Origin: Cricetibacter osteomyelitidis
GTDB taxonomy: Bacteria; Pseudomonadota; Gammaproteobacteria; Enterobacterales; Pasteurellaceae
Assembly (NCBI RefSeq): GCF_004340985.1
Contig: NZ_SLYB01000018.1
Location: 1-45,458 of the forward strand
DNA: 45,458 nt
Direction: 5' to 3'
Shown here: positions 1 through 8,675 of the stretch, piece after piece
Position numbering within the stretch: position 1 is the stretch's first letter
How the letters are laid out: each line of letters opens with the position of its first letter
Translations under genes and position numbers: made by a program
The notes under the pieces: model-generated
Databases searched by the model: none
What the model saw: the letters and a program-made list of their open reading frames with translations, nothing else
Told to the model about the DNA's origin: nothing

Positions 1-73
1 CCTTTTTTGTTTAGATTGAATTTTGACACTCATATTCTAAACGGGAAACTCTCACTTTTTATAGTGATTTGTC

Positions 74-89
74 AGATCAAGTCTGATCT
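74..89. repeat. short inverted repeat downstream of lipoprotein gene
   Basis: AGATCA and TGATCT pair around a 4-base loop, just past the 3' end of the minus-strand lipoprotein gene. No run of T follows on the minus strand, so this is only a weak terminator candidate. Confidence 0.3.
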
Positions 90-112
90 TCTACACATTA
101 TTATTTTTGTAA

Positions 113-1012
113 TTAAAAATATTTAACATTGACAAAGAAATTCTTGCCGCCATCTGTATTTTCGATAGAGTAAATAATATTTCTATCAAATCCGTTTTCT
201 AATTGTGTTCTATAACTTGATGTATTGCTAAATCTTTCCTTAGCATCTTGTATATCACGATTATAACGTTTTAATTCACTCTCTTTTTCCTTTTGTATAT
301 TTCCGGTGATATATTCTCCACTGGCTTGATATGACATATTTAATTCTTCTTCCAAATCTTCCAATTTTCCTAGCTGTTCCTTTTCTTTATTTAATTGGGC
401 TTTATCCTGTTGATACAATTCTTCAATATTATTTATGTGTCGATTATATGCTTCAGGTTCTTTGGCTTTATTATAATAGTAATCTCCGCTTTTTAAATTT
501 CTTTCATAATTTGCTTTGTTGTTTTTTTCTCTGTCTTCTATCGTTTTAAGTTCGTGCTTGTAGCGGTCTATTTTCTCCTCTTTTTCTTTTTCAAATTTTT
601 GAGTAATTTCTTGTATCTCTGTATTAAGTCTTTCATCTAATCTTGCAATAGTCTGGTTGTACTCTTTTTCTCGTTGAGCTAAATATTGGGCTAATTCTTG
701 CTTATTTTTTTCTTGCGCTTCGTTAACCAATTTTTCTATTTCTTTCTCGGGAAGTTGAGCAGACCAAGTTCCCGTACAAATATAATTATCTAATTTTTCA
801 TTATGAGATTTAGTAATAATATTTGTAACATTATGTTTTAGATGTGGGGCTAAACGTTTGTATTCATCATCAGACATTCTTTCTTTTAGTTGATCATTCA
901 TAATATCTGCAATAACGTCTTTTGTTCGTTCATCACTACAATTAGGCGTTTTATCACTACAAGCAGCCAAGCCCATAATTGGTAATAACAATGCAATTGT
1001 TTTTAATTTCAT
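113..1012 (-). CDS. hypothetical coiled-coil lipoprotein
   Basis: A 299-residue protein with a lipoprotein signal: charged N-terminus, hydrophobic core and lipobox LAAC with the lipidated Cys at residue 18. It is therefore expected to sit on the inner or outer membrane facing the periplasm. After a short Cys-containing domain (about residues 24-85), residues 90-255 are almost entirely Glu/Lys/Gln-rich with long helical runs, read as a coiled coil. The last 40 residues look globular again, ending in a short beta-like segment (FFVNVKYF). The start is supported by AAGGA 8-9 bases upstream. I do not recognise the family. It lies in a minus-strand group with a DUF1643 protein and a zinc-ribbon membrane protein, which may be accessory genes. 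Function unknown. Confidence 0.75.
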   Translation of the reverse strand: MKLKTIALLLPIMGLAACSDKTPNCSDERTKDVIADIMNDQLKERMSDDEYKRLAPHLKHNVTNIITKSHNEKLDNYICTGTWSAQLPEKEIEKLVNEAQEKNKQELAQYLAQREKEYNQTIARLDERLNTEIQEITQKFEKEKEEKIDRYKHELKTIEDREKNNKANYERNLKSGDYYYNKAKEPEAYNRHINNIEELYQQDKAQLNKEKEQLGKLEDLEEELNMSYQASGEYITGNIQKEKESELKRYNRDIQDAKERFSNTSSYRTQLENGFDRNIIYSIENTDGGKNFFVNVKYF

Positions 1013-1027
1013 TTTGGTTTCCTTCTG

Positions 1028-1513
1028 TTAATGTGAATAAATTTCAGGCTCTATATCGATAGGGATATATAATGGGTGGTGCGGTTCACCAGAACTATTG
1101 ATTTTTAACGCAAATAAAGGTTTATTTAATAATTCGCAAACCTGTTTTGAACGGTTTAAATAACTTCCGTCGTTTCCCCAAGCGGCAATAATTTTTTCTG
1201 CTTTATCTGCATATTCCATGAAATACCGATCGTTTTCTGCACCGATAGGATTTTCTACTTGCGAAAGTTTGGATTTATCCGTACTACGATAAGCAAATAA
1301 ATTCAGCATATAAATGCCGCCATAGCCCCAATATTTAGCAAAGTTGATACATTGTATAATGGTAGGATCATTTTCTTTTTCATCGGCTGTTGATGGGTTT
1401 AAGCCAATGAAAGTCACCATTGGTTTGAGCGGATCCCAGATACGCCATAATACATAACGATATTGACGATCATCGGACAAAATTGCCCCGCTTTCGATTT
1501 GTGGGTTAAGCAT
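1028..1513 (-). CDS. DUF1643 domain protein
   Basis: This 161-residue soluble protein matches the DUF1643 family along its length. Recognisable parts are the N-terminal strand (YRYVLWRIWD), the family hallmark FIGLNPSTADEKENDPT near residues 36-52, the YMLNLFAYRSTD segment near the middle and the IAAWGN segment. The family is widespread in bacteria, often in accessory or phage-linked regions, and has no established biochemical role. AGGAG lies six bases before the ATG, which supports the start. It is separated by only 15 bases from the lipoprotein gene downstream on the same strand, so the two are probably co-transcribed. Family assignment is fairly sure; function is unknown. Confidence 0.75.
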   Translation of the reverse strand: MLNPQIESGAILSDDRQYRYVLWRIWDPLKPMVTFIGLNPSTADEKENDPTIIQCINFAKYWGYGGIYMLNLFAYRSTDKSKLSQVENPIGAENDRYFMEYADKAEKIIAAWGNDGSYLNRSKQVCELLNKPLFALKINSSGEPHHPLYIPIDIEPEIYSH

Positions 1514-1576
1514 GTTTTTCTCCTAAAAATTAAGGGATAGAGATGGTAAATAAATTAATTAATATTTGGTAAAGTA

Positions 1577-1858
1577 TTATGACAATTCTACCTTTTTTAT
1601 TTTTGTCCATTCAGTTTTACATTCATCACAAGTATAAAAATATTTACGCTTGCTCATCGTACAATTAATATATCGTTCTCTGGTTTTTCCTGATGCCATT
1701 TTCTCAGTTACTCGTTTACGAGCTAAATAACGATCTATCTCTTTATATCCTTCCTCTGTAATATTTGTAGAGTTGCAATCAGGGCAACGCATTCGGATAA
1801 AAAAATGCCACACCACTCCGAATAAAATAATGCCGAATATCAATGCTAAAATGTCCAT
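1577..1858 (-). CDS. small membrane protein with zinc ribbon
   Basis: A 93-residue protein with one N-terminal transmembrane helix (about residues 3-21) followed by a cytosolic part. Two Cys pairs, CPDC near residue 25 and CDEC near residue 77, make a four-Cys zinc ribbon split by about 48 residues rich in Lys, Arg and Glu. This layout suggests a membrane-anchored metal-binding or nucleic-acid-binding module, but I do not recognise a named family. GGAG lies about seven bases before the ATG. It reads in the same direction as the DUF1643 and lipoprotein genes, with 63 bases between it and the next gene. Function unknown. Confidence 0.65.
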   Translation of the reverse strand: MDILALIFGIILFGVVWHFFIRMRCPDCNSTNITEEGYKEIDRYLARKRVTEKMASGKTRERYINCTMSKRKYFYTCDECKTEWTKIKKVELS

Positions 1859-2062
1859 AAATTTTCTCCAATTATAAAAATAAGTTAAACCGCCCTATTG
1901 AAAAAAAAAAACGGTTTGTGTCAAGCTATTTTCCGCAAAAAATGAAAATTTTTTGTAAATTTTATCGTAAATCCTATCGCTCACTTTTTTACAATAGCGG
2001 TCAAATTTCGCTAAAATTAGCCATTTTTTATGTGAAAATTCAAGAAAGTTAATGGAAACTCA

Positions 2063-2263
2063 ATGAAATAAAAATTTGAAATGGTAGATCGTTTTGAGAC
2101 ATCTGCAGTTGAAAAAGCCCTTTATCAACACTGGGAAGCTGATTTATCTGACAAGTTTCCACGCGCACCATGGTTTGATAGCCGCTTTCCATCATATTGC
2201 TTGTGGGTTTATGCTATGGGTTTCATAATACAACATCACTTTCATTTTGATGTTCGATCTTAA
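2063..2263 (+). pseudogene. valS: valS 5'-terminal remnant (valyl-tRNA synthetase fragment)
   Basis: Read from ATG 2063 the codons give M-K-stop-K-F-E-M-V-D-R-F-E-T-S-A-V-E-K-A-L-Y-Q-H-W-E. This aligns residue for residue with the start of Pasteurellaceae ValRS as I remember it (MTQKFEMADRF.PSAVEQALYQHWE), with a stop (TAA, 2069-2071) in place of the CAA Gln at position 3. Further on PSYC is still visible at about the right spacing from YQHWE (ValRS has APSYC), after which the similarity fades and the frame stops at 2263. There is no HIGH motif, so it cannot be an active synthetase. A small ORF from ATG 2081 (60 codons) remains open but is unlikely to be a gene. The working valS must be elsewhere in the genome. 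Confidence 0.6.
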
Positions 2264-2452
2264 TGTTGTACTGATTAAGCAAAATCTTCCACAAAAATGA
2301 CCGCACTTTTTTGAGAATCCACAGAATATGACGTAATTTGTTGAATAAATTGCATATTGGCTAAATTTTGTATTTTTATGTTTCCTGTTTTTTTATTCAG
2401 TTTGTTTTGTGCTATCATACGCAAATTTGAGTAGAAAAGAATAGCGATTTAG

Positions 2453-4375
2453 ATGACAAAAATTGATGGGAAAATTGCCGAAATTTTTTCCGCAAATGGG
2501 GCATTAAGTACTAATATTGAAGGCTTTCAACCGCGACAAGAGCAAATTGAAATGGCAAGTGCGGTGCAAAATGCTATCGAAAAGAAAGGTAAATTAGTGG
2601 TGGAAGCGGGGACCGGAACAGGCAAAACCTTTGCTTATCTAGCCCCCGTGTTACTGGCAAAAAAGAAAACCATTGTTTCGACCGGTTCAAAAAACTTGCA
2701 AGATCAGTTATTTAACCGTGATCTACCAACCGTCAAAAAAACTTTAAATTACACAGGGAAAATTGCTTTATTAAAAGGCCGTTCCAATTATCTATGTTTA
2801 GAACGTTTGGATCAAGTTATTGCTCAAGGCGTGCTGGGCGATAAATCGGTTTTAGCCGAATTGTCGAAGGTTCGCAAATGGAATAATGCAACGCAAACCG
2901 GCGATTTAACAGAATGTGTGGAATTGGCGGAAGACAGTCCTATTTTGCCTCAGTTGGTCAGCACTGCAGAAAGCTGTTTGGGAACGGATTGTCCGAATTA
3001 TGCTGATTGTTATGTGGCAAAAGCCCGAAAAATTGCACTTAATGCAGATCTTGTGGTGGTAAATCATCATCTGTTTTTTGCCGATATGGCGGTGAAAGAA
3101 AGCGGATTTGGCGAGCTTATTCCCAATGCAGAAGTCATTATTTTTGACGAAGCTCATCAATTGCCGGATATTGCCAGCCAGTATTTCGGCCAATCGCTCA
3201 CATCACGCCAACTGTTTGATATTTGTAAAGATATTAATATTGTTTATCGCACAGAAGTGAAAGATATGCAACAGCTCGGCGTGGCTTCCGATCATCTGCT
3301 GAAAATCGTGCAGGATTTTCGTTTATTGCTGGGCGACGGAAATTTGCGTGGCAACTGGCGGGAACTGTTTGCTCAAAGTGCGGTGAAAAAAGGCTTTAAT
3401 TTATTACAGGAAAAACTGGATTTTGTGGCAGATGTCATCAAGCTGGCATTAGGCCGTTCGCAAACCTTAGATGCGATTTTTGAACGTATTGCAACGGTAA
3501 AAAATCAACTCAGCCGCTTGGCAGATACATCCATTACCGGCTATTGTTACTGGTATGAATCAATCGGGCGGCAATTCGGTTTGCACATCACGCCCTTGAC
3601 AGTAGCAGATAAATTCGGCGAACAAATAAAAGAAAAACCGACCGCGTGGATTTTTACTTCTGCCACCTTAGAAGTGGGCGGTACCTTTGATCATTTCAGC
3701 AAACGGCTTGGTATAGAAAACAGCCAAGAGTTGATTTTACAAAGTCCGTTTAATTACCCTGAACAGGCAATGTTGTGTGTTCCCCGCTATTTGCCCGCCT
3801 CGAATCATAGTCAAACCGCAAACAAATTAGGCGAAATATTATTGCCGGTGATTGAAGCTAATAAAGGCCGTTGTTTTATGCTTTGCACATCTTATTTTAT
3901 GATGCGGAGTCTGGCAGAATATTTTCGCGAACACAGCAAATTATCTGTTTTATTACAAGGTGAAACATCAAAAAGCAAGTTATTAGAGCAATTTGTCAGC
4001 GAAGAACAGAGCATTTTAGTGGCCACGTCCAGTTTCTGGGAAGGCATTGATGTTCGAGGCGATGCTTTATCCTTGGTGATTATCGACAAATTGCCGTTTA
4101 CCGCACCGGACGAACCGTTGCTCAAAGCTCGCATTGAAGATTGTAAGTTACAGGGTGGTGAACCTTTCAACGATATTCAAATCCCTGAATCGGTAATCAC
4201 GCTAAAACAGGGTGTCGGACGACTTATTCGTGATGTCACCGACCGTGGAGTGGTAATTATTTGTGACAGTCGATTGGTTATGCGAAACTACGGCGAAACC
4301 TTCTTAAAAAGTTTGCCAAATGCAAAACGTACCAGAGATTTGGCAAAAGTGGTAGAGTTTTTAAAAAATAATTAA
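2453..4375 (+). CDS. yoaA: ATP-dependent DNA helicase YoaA (XPD/DinG family)
   Basis: A 640-residue superfamily 2 helicase of the XPD/DinG type. Visible motifs are Walker A EAGTGTGKT (51-59), four candidate iron-sulfur ligands C115, C175, C180 and C186, the DEAH box at 232-235, and motif VI QGVGRLIR in the last quarter. The length (E. coli YoaA about 636, DinG about 716) and the neighbouring tsaB favour YoaA over DinG. In E. coli YoaA binds the DNA polymerase III chi subunit HolC and helps repair stalled or damaged forks. The gene is followed by tsaB with 12 bases between, as in the E. coli yoaA-tsaB order. Identity is fairly sure; the role is taken from the family. Confidence 0.88.
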   Translation: MTKIDGKIAEIFSANGALSTNIEGFQPRQEQIEMASAVQNAIEKKGKLVVEAGTGTGKTFAYLAPVLLAKKKTIVSTGSKNLQDQLFNRDLPTVKKTLNYTGKIALLKGRSNYLCLERLDQVIAQGVLGDKSVLAELSKVRKWNNATQTGDLTECVELAEDSPILPQLVSTAESCLGTDCPNYADCYVAKARKIALNADLVVVNHHLFFADMAVKESGFGELIPNAEVIIFDEAHQLPDIASQYFGQSLTSRQLFDICKDINIVYRTEVKDMQQLGVASDHLLKIVQDFRLLLGDGNLRGNWRELFAQSAVKKGFNLLQEKLDFVADVIKLALGRSQTLDAIFERIATVKNQLSRLADTSITGYCYWYESIGRQFGLHITPLTVADKFGEQIKEKPTAWIFTSATLEVGGTFDHFSKRLGIENSQELILQSPFNYPEQAMLCVPRYLPASNHSQTANKLGEILLPVIEANKGRCFMLCTSYFMMRSLAEYFREHSKLSVLLQGETSKSKLLEQFVSEEQSILVATSSFWEGIDVRGDALSLVIIDKLPFTAPDEPLLKARIEDCKLQGGEPFNDIQIPESVITLKQGVGRLIRDVTDRGVVIICDSRLVMRNYGETFLKSLPNAKRTRDLAKVVEFLKNN

Positions 4376-4387
4376 TGGGATAATATA

Positions 4388-5089
4388 ATGACAACATTAT
4401 TAGCACTGGATACTTCAACGGAAGCTTGCTCTGTGGCCTTATGGCATAAGGGGGAGCGGACGCATTTGGATGAATTGGCACAACGTACTCATACACAACG
4501 GATTTTGCCGATGATTGATGAAATATTAGCTCAATCAGGCGTGAGCTTAAAGCAAGTAGATGCCTTGGTGTTTGGTCGCGGACCGGGCAGTTTTACCGGT
4601 GTACGGGTGGGAGCAGGAATTGCTCAAGGTTTAGCATTGGGAGCGGATTTACCTGTGATCCCGGTGTCGAACTTGACTGTAATGGCTCAAAATGCCTATG
4701 AAACCTTAGGGTCAACACAGGTGTTGTCGGCCATTGATGCCCGTATGAATGAAGTTTATTTTTCACAGCTTTCCGCTGTGCCGAATCATGAATCTATTCA
4801 ATGGCAAAATGTACTCGTCGAACAAGTGGCAAATCCGCAAAAAGTGCTTGAACAGCTTGAGTGTTTAGTAGGAGAATGGACATTAGTGGGAACCGGTTGG
4901 TCGGCATATAGTCAATTTGCTGAGGCTCAAATCGGCACACCGTCAGAGATTATTTTACCGTCCGCACAATATATGTTGCCTATTGCCTTTCCTATGTGGG
5001 AGCAAAAGCAGATGATAAGTGCGGTCGAAATTGAACCGACTTATTTGCGTAATGAAGTGACGTGGAAAAAATTACCGGGTCGGGAATAA
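4388..5089 (+). CDS. tsaB: tRNA N6-threonylcarbamoyladenosine modification protein TsaB
   Basis: A 233-residue protein of the ASKHA fold, close in length to E. coli TsaB (231). Family features are the start LLALDTSTEACSVAL, the RTHTQRILPMI segment and the GPGSFTGVRVG loop. TsaB is the non-catalytic scaffold that holds TsaD and TsaE for making t6A at position 37 of ANN-decoding tRNAs, in the cytosol. The gene lies 12 bases after yoaA and 31 bases before an Slp-type lipoprotein gene, the same arrangement as in E. coli, suggesting shared transcription. A perfect uptake signal lies near its 3' end. Identification is secure. Confidence 0.92.
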   Translation: MTTLLALDTSTEACSVALWHKGERTHLDELAQRTHTQRILPMIDEILAQSGVSLKQVDALVFGRGPGSFTGVRVGAGIAQGLALGADLPVIPVSNLTVMAQNAYETLGSTQVLSAIDARMNEVYFSQLSAVPNHESIQWQNVLVEQVANPQKVLEQLECLVGEWTLVGTGWSAYSQFAEAQIGTPSEIILPSAQYMLPIAFPMWEQKQMISAVEIEPTYLRNEVTWKKLPGRE

Positions 5090-5120
5090 TTTAATTTGTT
5101 CTTATTAAAAGGAGATTGTT

Positions 5121-5675
5121 ATGAAAAAACTATTGATTTTTTTACCGCTCTTTGTAGGTCTTTCCGCTTGTGTGAACCCGCCTAAAGGCTTAGAAGCCAA
5201 TGATTTTACTATTACCAATATCAAAAAAATCGAAGCGGATGATTATGCCTGCCAATGCAAACCCGTACGGCTGGGCGGCAAAGTGTTGTCAGCAACGGCA
5301 TTACAGCATCAAACTAAATTAGAGATTTTAAGTTATCCGGTTTCCAAGTTTTCTGCCAAACCGGTAATTGATGCCATGTCCGACGGTCGATTTATCTCTT
5401 ATGTAAAAGGTTTTGTGGATCCGGAAGCGGTGAAAGAGCAGTATGTGACCGTGAGCGGAAAATTGAAAAAGCCGGAAACAGGCAAAATCGACCAAGTAAA
5501 TTACCAATATCCCGTAGTACAAGCCGATCAGTTTAAGCAATGGAGGTTAGCACAAGAATATTATTACGATTACAATGATTGGGACTATTGGGGATATTGG
5601 GGCTACGGCCATTTTAGACACTTTGGTTTCGGCGGTATTTGGCGAGAGCCTAAATTACGCTATCGTTTGTATTAA
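5121..5675 (+). CDS. Slp family outer-membrane lipoprotein (YeaY-like)
   Basis: A 184-residue lipoprotein with lipobox LSAC and lipidated Cys at residue 17, preceded by a short hydrophobic signal. The body resembles the Slp/YeaY family (starvation- or sigma-E-linked outer-membrane lipoproteins), and its place between tsaB and fadD is that of yeaY in E. coli. Unusual is the C-terminal tail, about residues 144-175, which is very rich in Tyr, Trp, Gly and Phe. Two internal Cys (in ACQCK) are also present near residue 43. AAGGAG precedes the start. The precise function of the family is not known; membership is likely. Confidence 0.8.
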   Translation: MKKLLIFLPLFVGLSACVNPPKGLEANDFTITNIKKIEADDYACQCKPVRLGGKVLSATALQHQTKLEILSYPVSKFSAKPVIDAMSDGRFISYVKGFVDPEAVKEQYVTVSGKLKKPETGKIDQVNYQYPVVQADQFKQWRLAQEYYYDYNDWDYWGYWGYGHFRHFGFGGIWREPKLRYRLY

Positions 5676-5738
5676 ATGTAACGAAAGTGTAAAATTCGCT
5701 ACGATTAAACCATTAAATAATTAAAAAGGATAGGGTTA

Positions 5739-7421
5739 ATGGAAAAACTTTGGTTTAAGAATTATCCTGAGGGAGCCAGCAGAGAAATTGATACCTCAGA
5801 ATATAGTTCAATTTTAGATATATTTGATAAAGCCGTGCGAGAACATCCCGATCGCATTGCTTATATTAATATGGGACAGCCGTTGACCTTCCGTAAGTTG
5901 GAAGAACGTAGCAGAGCATTTGCGGCGTATTTGCAAAATGAATTAAAAATGCAAAAAGGCGATCGTGTAGCGATTATGATGCCGAATTTATTGCAATATC
6001 CAATCGCTTTATTTGGTGTATTACGTGCCGGAATGGTCGTGGTGAATGTCAATCCGCTTTATACACCTCGTGAATTGGAACATCAGTTGCAAGACAGTGG
6101 CGCGAAAGCCATTGTCATTGTGTCAAATTTCGCCTCCACGTTGGAAAAAGTGGTATTCAGTACGGATGTAAAACACGTCATTTTAACGCGAATGGGCGAT
6201 CAGCTTTCTTTCGGTAAACGTACTTTAGTGAATTTTGTGGTGAAGTATGTAAAAAAACTGGTGCCGAAATATAAATTACCGCATGCCGTCACATTCCGTG
6301 AAGTTTTGAGTATCGGTAAACAACGTCAATATATTCGCCCGGAATTGGGCAGAAAATCATTGGCATTTTTACAATATACCGGTGGCACCACAGGCATTGC
6401 CAAAGGTGCAATGCTTTCTCACGGCAATATTATTACCAATGTATTCCAAGCAAAATGGATTGCCGAACCGTTTGTCGGTAATCGTCAAAAATCACGCTAT
6501 GCGGTTATTGCTTTACCGCTTTATCATGTGTTTGCCCTCACAATGAATGGATTACTGTTTATTGAATTAGGCATCACTGCCGTGCTTATCACAAATCCAC
6601 GGGATATCGACGGTTTTATTAAAGAATTAAAACGTTACCCGATCATCGCAATTACAGGGGTGAATACTTTATTTAATGCGTTGTTAAATAACCCGAATTT
6701 TAAAGATGTGGATTTTTCCGCCTTAAAATTGGCGGTGGGCGGCGGAATGTCCATTCAGCAATCCGTTGCGACACGTTGGCATGATTTAACCGGGATCAAT
6801 CTGATTGAAGGCTACGGCATGACGGAATGTTCGCCGTTGATCGCCGCTTGTCCGCCAACCACCGTGAGGCACGAAGGCAATATCGGCGTACCGATTCCGA
6901 ATACGGATATAAAAATTATACGTGATGACGGCACTGAAGCGGAATTAAACGAAGCCGGTGAATTATGGGTGAAAGGTGACCAAGTAATGCAAGGTTATTG
7001 GCAACGCCCTGAAGCAACGGATGAAGTGCTCAAAGACGGTTGGATGGCAACGGGGGATATTGTAGTTATGGACGACAACTACAATTTACGCATTGTAGAT
7101 CGCAAAAAAGATATGATCTTGGTTTCCGGTTTTAATGTCTATCCGAATGAAATCGAAGATGTGGTAATGTTGAATTATAAAGTGGCCGAAGTGGCTGCAA
7201 TCGGTGTGCCGAGTGAATCTTCGGGCGAAACGGTGAAAGTTTTTGTAGTGAAAAAAGATGAAAGTCTGACCCGTGACGAATTGCGCCGACATTGCCGTCA
7301 GCATCTCACCGGTTATAAAGTGCCGAAAGAAATCGAATTTCGCGATGAACTGCCGAAAAGCAACGTAGGCAAAATATTACGCCGCGAATTGCGGGATGAA
7401 ACATTGAAAAATAATAGTTAG
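5739..7421 (+). CDS. fadD: long-chain fatty acid-CoA ligase FadD
   Basis: A 560-residue acyl-CoA synthetase (E. coli FadD 561). It activates long-chain fatty acids with ATP and CoA at the inner face of the membrane. The AMP-binding P-loop [13 protein letters not shown] lies near residue 212, and the [10 protein letters not shown] motif, the adenylation hinge region around [16 protein letters not shown] and the C-terminal catalytic Lys context ([12 protein letters not shown]) are all present, so the enzyme appears intact. AAAAGGA lies upstream of the ATG. It follows the Slp-type gene and precedes rnd as in E. coli; a terminator-like hairpin lies right after its stop codon. Secure identification. 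Confidence 0.93.
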   Translation: MEKLWFKNYPEGASREIDTSEYSSILDIFDKAVREHPDRIAYINMGQPLTFRKLEERSRAFAAYLQNELKMQKGDRVAIMMPNLLQYPIALFGVLRAGMVVVNVNPLYTPRELEHQLQDSGAKAIVIVSNFASTLEKVVFSTDVKHVILTRMGDQLSFGKRTLVNFVVKYVKKLVPKYKLPHAVTFREVLSIGKQRQYIRPELGRKSLAFLQYTGGTTGIAKGAMLSHGNIITNVFQAKWIAEPFVGNRQKSRYAVIALPLYHVFALTMNGLLFIELGITAVLITNPRDIDGFIKELKRYPIIAITGVNTLFNALLNNPNFKDVDFSALKLAVGGGMSIQQSVATRWHDLTGINLIEGYGMTECSPLIAACPPTTVRHEGNIGVPIPNTDIKIIRDDGTEAELNEAGELWVKGDQVMQGYWQRPEATDEVLKDGWMATGDIVVMDDNYNLRIVDRKKDMILVSGFNVYPNEIEDVVMLNYKVAEVAAIGVPSESSGETVKVFVVKKDESLTRDELRRHCRQHLTGYKVPKEIEFRDELPKSNVGKILRRELRDETLKNNS

Positions 7422-7429
7422 TATTGATA

Positions 7430-7457
7430 GGGACGGAATTTTGTCCCTTTCTTATTT
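7430..7457 (+). terminator. intrinsic terminator after fadD
   Basis: AGGGAC/GTCCCT forms a 6-bp stem (7429-7434 with 7443-7448) around an 8-base loop, followed by TTTCTTATTTT. It sits nine bases after the fadD stop and just before the rnd start, so it probably partly uncouples rnd from fadD. Confidence 0.6.
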
Positions 7458-7467
7458 TGAGAAAAAA

Positions 7468-8607
7468 ATGATAAAAGAAATTCAAAATCCACCGCACTTT
7501 CAACTGATTGATAACGATAAAGACCTATTAACGGTTTGCCGACAGGCAGAACAAAAAAGTGCGGTCGCTTTAGACACAGAGTTTATCCGTATCCGCACTT
7601 ATTATCCTAAATTGGGATTGATCCAGCTTTACGATGGCGATGATGTGAATTTGATTATGCCTGAAAATATTCAGGATTTTTCGCCTTTTATTGCATTATT
7701 GGCAAATAAACAAGTCACCAAAATCTTACATTCCTGTTCGGAAGATTTAGAAGTATTCCACCATTATTTCAAACAGTTACCACAACCTATGGTCGATACG
7801 CAAATCGTAGCGAATTTTTTAGGTTTTGGTAATTCCACCGGTTTTGCAGCATTGGTTAATCATTATTTTCAGTTGGAATTAGACAAAGGGGCTTCCCGCA
7901 CAGACTGGTTGGCTCGTCCTTTATCTGAAAAACAACTGAACTATGCGGCGGCTGATGTGTGGTATTTATTGCCGTTGTATCACAAAATGCAGGCTGATTT
8001 AGCTCAAACCCCGTGGCAAAGTGCGGTGGAAAATGACTGTGAATTATTGCTAGAAAAAACATTGGAAGTCAAAAATCCTGACGAAGCCTATTTCAATATT
8101 TCCAATGCGTGGAAATTACAGGGCGTGGAATTAGCCCGTTTGCATTTATTAGCCAAATGGCGGCAAAAAGAAGCGATTAAACGTGATCTTGCGGTGAACT
8201 TTGTGGTTAAAGCAGAAAGTTTATGGCTGGCGGCGAAGCATAATCCGAAAAATTCATCGGATTTATTGGCATTAGATATACATCCTAATGAAGTGCGTCA
8301 TCATGGCAAAAAAATCCTGGCTGTTTTAAATAAAGCTAATAAACTAGATGTACAAGATTATCTGCCAACGATTGTTCGGATCTCTGATCATCCGAAATAC
8401 AAATCAACCCTTAAAGCACTACAGCAAAAATTGCGGGAAATTACGCCGCAAGGTTTAAAATCGGAAGTAGTCGCCAGCAATCGCAGCTTAGAACGTTTAA
8501 TCAAATGGGTTTGGATTTATCACCAAGATCCGGCACATTTACCGGATTTATTAAAAGGATGGCGGCGGGAAATCGGTGTGCAGTTGCAGATATTAATAGC
8601 GGCATAA
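7468..8607 (+). CDS. rnd: ribonuclease D
   Basis: A 379-residue 3'-5' exoribonuclease of the DEDDy class that trims tRNA precursors and other small RNAs. Catalytic residues are D36 and E38 (ALDTEF), D93 (SCSEDLE) and Y159/D163 (YAAAD). The C-terminal half contains HRDC-like helices. ATG 7468 is chosen because the frame upstream only offers a TTG inside the fadD terminator; the position of ALDTEF relative to this start fits the family. The order fadD-rnd is the E. coli order. Several uptake signals lie inside the gene. Identity secure, exact start moderately sure. Confidence 0.9.
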   Translation: MIKEIQNPPHFQLIDNDKDLLTVCRQAEQKSAVALDTEFIRIRTYYPKLGLIQLYDGDDVNLIMPENIQDFSPFIALLANKQVTKILHSCSEDLEVFHHYFKQLPQPMVDTQIVANFLGFGNSTGFAALVNHYFQLELDKGASRTDWLARPLSEKQLNYAAADVWYLLPLYHKMQADLAQTPWQSAVENDCELLLEKTLEVKNPDEAYFNISNAWKLQGVELARLHLLAKWRQKEAIKRDLAVNFVVKAESLWLAAKHNPKNSSDLLALDIHPNEVRHHGKKILAVLNKANKLDVQDYLPTIVRISDHPKYKSTLKALQQKLREITPQGLKSEVVASNRSLERLIKWVWIYHQDPAHLPDLLKGWRREIGVQLQILIAA

Positions 8608-8675
8608 TAAAGGACAAAATTCGTAAAATTTATGTTAAAATAGCCCGATTTTATTTTTAGAGTAAAGGTCAATAA

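Noticed and set aside
2264-2452. Continuation of valS or a small gene before yoaA
   Set aside because: No further ValRS similarity and no open frame with a ribosome site; only an uptake signal and the yoaA promoter region remain.
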